A stretch of 64,000 nt of DNA from an uncultured Oceanisphaera sp. GTDB taxonomy: Bacteria > Pseudomonadota > Gammaproteobacteria > Enterobacterales > Aeromonadaceae. The number at the start of each line of letters is the position of its first letter. Positions within the stretch are counted from its first letter, which is position 1. This document shows positions 62,582-64,000 of the stretch, one piece after another. A model generated the notes under the pieces. It was not told where the DNA came from, made no database searches, and saw only the letters and a program-made list of their open reading frames with translations. Location of the stretch: contig NZ_CANLZU010000012.1 of NCBI RefSeq assembly GCF_947495715.1, positions 1-64,000 of the forward strand. Direction: 5' to 3'. The position numbers and the translations under genes were made by a program.

Positions 62582-64000
62582 TCAGCGTCCTTCCCGATTC
62601 AGGGCCGCCGCCGGCTCGGCCGCCTTGTCGGCGACAAAATCCACCGCGCCCTCATTGGTGATCTGCTGCACCAATACCGGCTCGCCGGCGTCGTTGAAGC
62701 GCACATAGCCGATACCGGAACGGTTCAGCAATCGCTCGCCTTTTGATGCCGATACCGGCGGATGCGGGGTAATCTCCAACCGCCGCCGCCGGGTAAACCA
62801 GTTCAGCGGTGAACGGGGGGCATAGAGCCAGCGGTTGAGCCGGTCCAGTACATCCAGCAGCCGGGCCGGAAACTCGTTCTTGATGCCGCTGCTGGTGATT
62901 TGCCAGATATGCGGCTCCCCGCCCCGATGCCGCAACTTGATGTCGTACATGAAGGAGTAATGCACGTCTCCCGACAGGATCACGTAGTTGGCCGGGGTGC
63001 GGGCATGGCGGAAGATGTTGAGGATCACGTTGGCGGTGCCCTTGTGAGCCATCCAGTTTTCCGCATCCACCAGCAATGGCTTGCCGAACCAGGTGAAGAT
63101 CTTCTGGATCACCTCGATAAGCTTGACCCCGAACACCGGCGTCGGTGACACGATCACCACGGCGTCATGGTGCAGCAACTCCCCCTGCAGCTCGGTCAAT
63201 GCTTCCCAGTCCATCAGCCCCGAAGGGCGATCGAAATTGGACTCGGCACGCCAGCGGCGGGTGCGGGTATCCAGCACCAGCAGCTTGGGGCTGGTCGGCA
63301 GGTGATAGTGCCAGCGTTCGAATTTCAGCAGGTGATCGATCAGTCGATCCTGTTGCTGTGCTTCCGGCTTTCTGCTCCAGGCATAGAGCAAGGCCAGCGG
63401 ATCACCCTTGAAGGCATCCGGATCGTTACCCCAGCCCTGACAGATCGAATAGCCCACCAGCGCATTGCCGATGATCCGGCGAGAAAAAGGGTGGCCGTAG
63501 GCACTCTGCTCCCAGGCGGCGGTCAGGTTCCAGTCGTCGGTGACATCATGATCATCGAAGATCATCAGGGTCGGCAGGTGTGCCAGCAGACGCCGTACCG
63601 CCGACAAGCCTTCCACAAAGGCCGCCAGCCGCGTGCGCTCGGTCTGGTATTGACGCTGTCGCTCCGGGCTCAACTCCGGCTGATAATCCGACAGCCCACG
63701 CCAGGGCTCCGGCGACCAGACCAGCAGATACATGGCCAGTACCTCGGCCAGGGTAATCAGGTGGTTGTCGGCACTGCTGGTGGTAAAAATGGGCTTGCGC
63801 GCCCCTTCGAAGAAACGCTGCTGCAGCGTCCGGTTGCCTTGATTACTGGGCAGCAGTTCGCTGCGGCGGTAGTAGTTGAGCGGGCTGGCAAACAGCTCTT
63901 CACTATTGGCAACCAGGGCGCCGTCCAGCGTTTCCGGATACAGGCCCAGCTCTTCAATCAACTGATGAATGGCGGTCAGCATGGGGCCGGCCACATCGTC
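62582..64000 (-). CDS. PhoD-like metallophosphatase (5' end beyond the window)
   Basis: At least 472 residues; the frame stays open to the window edge (…DDVAGPML), so the N-terminus is missing. MIFDDHDVTDDWNLTAAWEQ and ILSGDVHYSFMYDI are the calcineurin-like metal motifs of PhoD-type alkaline phosphatase/phosphodiesterases, and VLDTRTRRW is typical of this large bacterial subgroup. No signal can be judged. Its stop is 16 bp from that of the convergent VOC gene. Confidence 0.85.
   Translation of the reverse strand, partial: DDVAGPMLTAIHQLIEELGLYPETLDGALVANSEELFASPLNYYRRSELLPSNQGNRTLQQRFFEGARKPIFTTSSADNHLITLAEVLAMYLLVWSPEPWRGLSDYQPELSPERQRQYQTERTRLAAFVEGLSAVRRLLAHLPTLMIFDDHDVTDDWNLTAAWEQSAYGHPFSRRIIGNALVGYSICQGWGNDPDAFKGDPLALLYAWSRKPEAQQQDRLIDHLLKFERWHYHLPTSPKLLVLDTRTRRWRAESNFDRPSGLMDWEALTELQGELLHHDAVVIVSPTPVFGVKLIEVIQKIFTWFGKPLLVDAENWMAHKGTANVILNIFRHARTPANYVILSGDVHYSFMYDIKLRHRGGEPHIWQITSSGIKNEFPARLLDVLDRLNRWLYAPRSPLNWFTRRRRLEITPHPPVSASKGERLLNRSGIGYVRFNDAGEPVLVQQITNEGAVDFVADKAAEPAAALNREGR

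Overview
The window looks like a chromosomal segment of a gammaproteobacterium. Its first 24 kb follow the gene order of the Escherichia coli rpoD neighbourhood (glnE, ygiF, ygiM, cca, uppP, folB, plsY, tsaD, rpsU, dnaG, rpoD), with yjfI/yjfJ, a Pit phosphate transporter and putA interspersed. The protein sequences and the mix of genes suggest a marine Aeromonadales relative (Oceanimonas/Oceanisphaera/Zobellella-like). That taxonomic guess is inference; no search was run.

Layout. (1) 1-24055 is conserved housekeeping: nitrogen control (glnE), a PspA-type envelope-stress trio, inorganic triphosphatase, phosphate uptake, proline catabolism, CCA addition, undecaprenyl recycling, folate and phospholipid synthesis, the macromolecular-synthesis operon, and a tRNA-Ile2 (CAT) gene. 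(2) 24056-28762 is an accessory patch just behind the tRNA. It holds a group II intron whose reverse transcriptase has an in-frame UGA, a Fic AMP-transferase gene facing a 55-codon VbhA-like antitoxin candidate, a broken second copy of fic, and a sirtuin. (3) 28780-43068 looks acquired, with visibly lower GC in 28-39 kb. An IclR regulator, a complete Dpp/Opp-type peptide ABC transporter, an M81 (MlrC-type) metallopeptidase, a DadA-like oxidase, RidA, a dicarboxylate/amino-acid symporter, a D-cysteine desulfhydrase/cysteate lyase and a LysR regulator together suggest uptake and breakdown of unusual (perhaps D-amino-acid-containing) peptides. (4) 43121-55465 is bracketed by a DUF2797 gene fragment and the intact DUF2797 gene. 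It holds the BtsS/BtsR pyruvate-sensing system with a CstA/BtsT-type transporter, a di-heme cytochrome peroxidase next to an AT-rich 600-bp gap, the glutarate pathway (csiR/glaR, glaH, lhgO) and an omega-aminotransferase. (5) 56359-61517 is a catabolic operon of unknown substrate: GntR regulator, split UxaA-type dehydratase/lyase, enolase-superfamily dehydratase and CaiT-like BCCT transporter, controlled from a perfect 18-bp inverted repeat. (6) The window ends with a VOC protein and a 5'-truncated PhoD-like phosphatase.

Repeats. Three long copies and one short copy of a non-coding element with ATACCAA/TTGGTAT ends lie in intergenic gaps, and a second palindromic repeat occurs twice. Regulatory sites that match known families were found by eye: a BtsR direct repeat upstream of cstA, CsiR/GlaR sites upstream of glaH, and a double FCD-GntR operator upstream of the uxaA-like operon.
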